Assembly (NCBI GenBank): GCA_016200765.1
Contig: JACQEC010000280.1
Span: 1 to 5,866 of the forward strand
Length of the DNA: 5,866 nt
Reading direction: 5' to 3'
From: Chloroflexota bacterium
Lineage (GTDB): Bacteria > Chloroflexota > Anaerolineae > JACRMK01
The position numbers and the translations under genes were made by a program. The notes under the pieces were generated by a model, which worked only from the letters and a program-made list of their open reading frames with translations, ran no database searches and had not been told where the DNA came from. The first letter of the stretch is position 1; the number at the start of each line of letters is the position of its first letter. Positions 5,751 through 5,866 of this stretch are shown piece by piece.

Positions 5751-5820
5751 CTGCTACCCATTTTGAGTCACAATCTGAGGTTACCACACCTTCAGGAAAG
5801 GACGACAAAATGGGTAGCAG
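5751..5820. repeat. 15-bp perfect inverted repeat spanning the start codon of the transposase-like gene
   Basis: The arms are 5751-5765 and 5806-5820 (CTGCTACCCATTTTG and its exact complement), with 40 bases between. The right arm contains ATG 5810-5812 and the next codons. The ribosome site (5794-5802) lies in the loop beside it. In RNA this would fold into a hairpin that hides the start codon. The left arm may also be, or overlap, the terminal repeat of the insertion sequence. Confidence 0.75.
5794..5802 (+). promoter_or_regulatory. Ribosome binding site of the transposase-like gene
   Basis: AGGAAAGGA, with its AAGGA part 7 bases before ATG 5810, is the best Shine-Dalgarno in the right part of the window. 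It is the main evidence that the 19-codon frame at the edge is a true gene start. Confidence 0.65.
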
Positions 5821-5866
5821 TCACGGATTATACAACGAGTTATTCAGTTACTTGCGGGCCGTGCAC
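5810..5866 (+). CDS. Start of a probable transposase gene (IS4-type), 3' part beyond the window
   Basis: Nineteen codons from ATG 5810 run to the edge without a stop, reading MGSSHGLYNELFSYLRAVH. A start with LY-E-L-SYLR and a following aromatic/His position resembles, from memory, the N-terminus of IS4-type transposases common in Chloroflexota and cyanobacteria. Nineteen residues are too few for a secure family call. A strong ribosome site precedes it, and it is divergent from the other genes. The inverted repeat over its start codon and the AT-rich surroundings fit an insertion sequence. It could also be another small cargo gene. Confidence 0.5.
   Translation, partial: MGSSHGLYNELFSYLRAVH

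Larger units (their letters stand above)
5751..5866 (+). mobile_element. Probable left end of an insertion sequence (partial)
   Basis: Inferred from the transposase-like start, the 15-bp inverted repeat whose left arm could be the terminal repeat, and loss of an upstream minus-strand reading frame inside that arm. The exact outer base and target duplication cannot be fixed without the other end. Confidence 0.35.

Noticed and set aside
1..5866. CRISPR array, tRNA or rRNA gene
   Set aside because: No regularly spaced direct repeats, tRNA-like cloverleaf with TTCGA-type arm, or rRNA core sequence was seen on either strand by eye.

Overview
The window is GC-rich bacterial chromosome for most of its length (single 60-base rows counted by hand in the E1 alpha gene run about 65-73% GC). 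It ends in a more AT-rich stretch after about 5340 (rows counted by hand there run about 38-52% GC). The gene families and the MNT/HEPN pair would fit a Chloroflexota-like or similar environmental bacterium. That is an inference with low confidence, because nothing in the window fixes the taxon.

Almost everything from 5226 down to base 1 is one minus-strand operon, with junctions that overlap or lie within 16 bases. In transcription order it contains: E1 alpha (5226-4195) and E1 beta (4217-3243) of a branched-chain-type 2-oxoacid dehydrogenase; a minimal nucleotidyltransferase of the MntA type (3239-2817); a HEPN protein of the HepT type (2817-2359); the lipoyl-bearing E2 acyltransferase (2343-1072); and a 2-isopropylmalate synthase/homocitrate synthase-family enzyme (1055 to beyond base 1). 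E1 and E2 are three of the protein parts of a complex that converts a 2-oxoacid to an acyl-CoA. The E3 dihydrolipoyl dehydrogenase is not in the window. The last enzyme belongs to a family that condenses a 2-oxoacid with acetyl-CoA, so the operon may sit at the 2-oxoisovalerate branch between leucine synthesis and branched-chain acyl-CoA formation.

The most unusual point is that a complete mntA-hepT toxin-antitoxin pair lies between E1 beta and E2, in the same direction and with tight spacing. It should therefore be transcribed with a central metabolic complex. The second is that the E2 interdomain linker carries an in-frame palindromic GC-rich repeat just before the E1/E3-binding domain.

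Upstream of the operon (5227-5866) the sequence changes character. It holds a possible promoter overlapping an IS3-end-like motif, a stretch with no recognisable gene, a 76-codon orphan frame that may be the 3' end of a gene cut by an insertion, and at the right edge the start of a plus-strand gene that looks like an IS4-type transposase. A 15-bp inverted repeat pairs the region upstream of that gene with its own start codon, an arrangement known to protect some insertion sequences from read-through expression.
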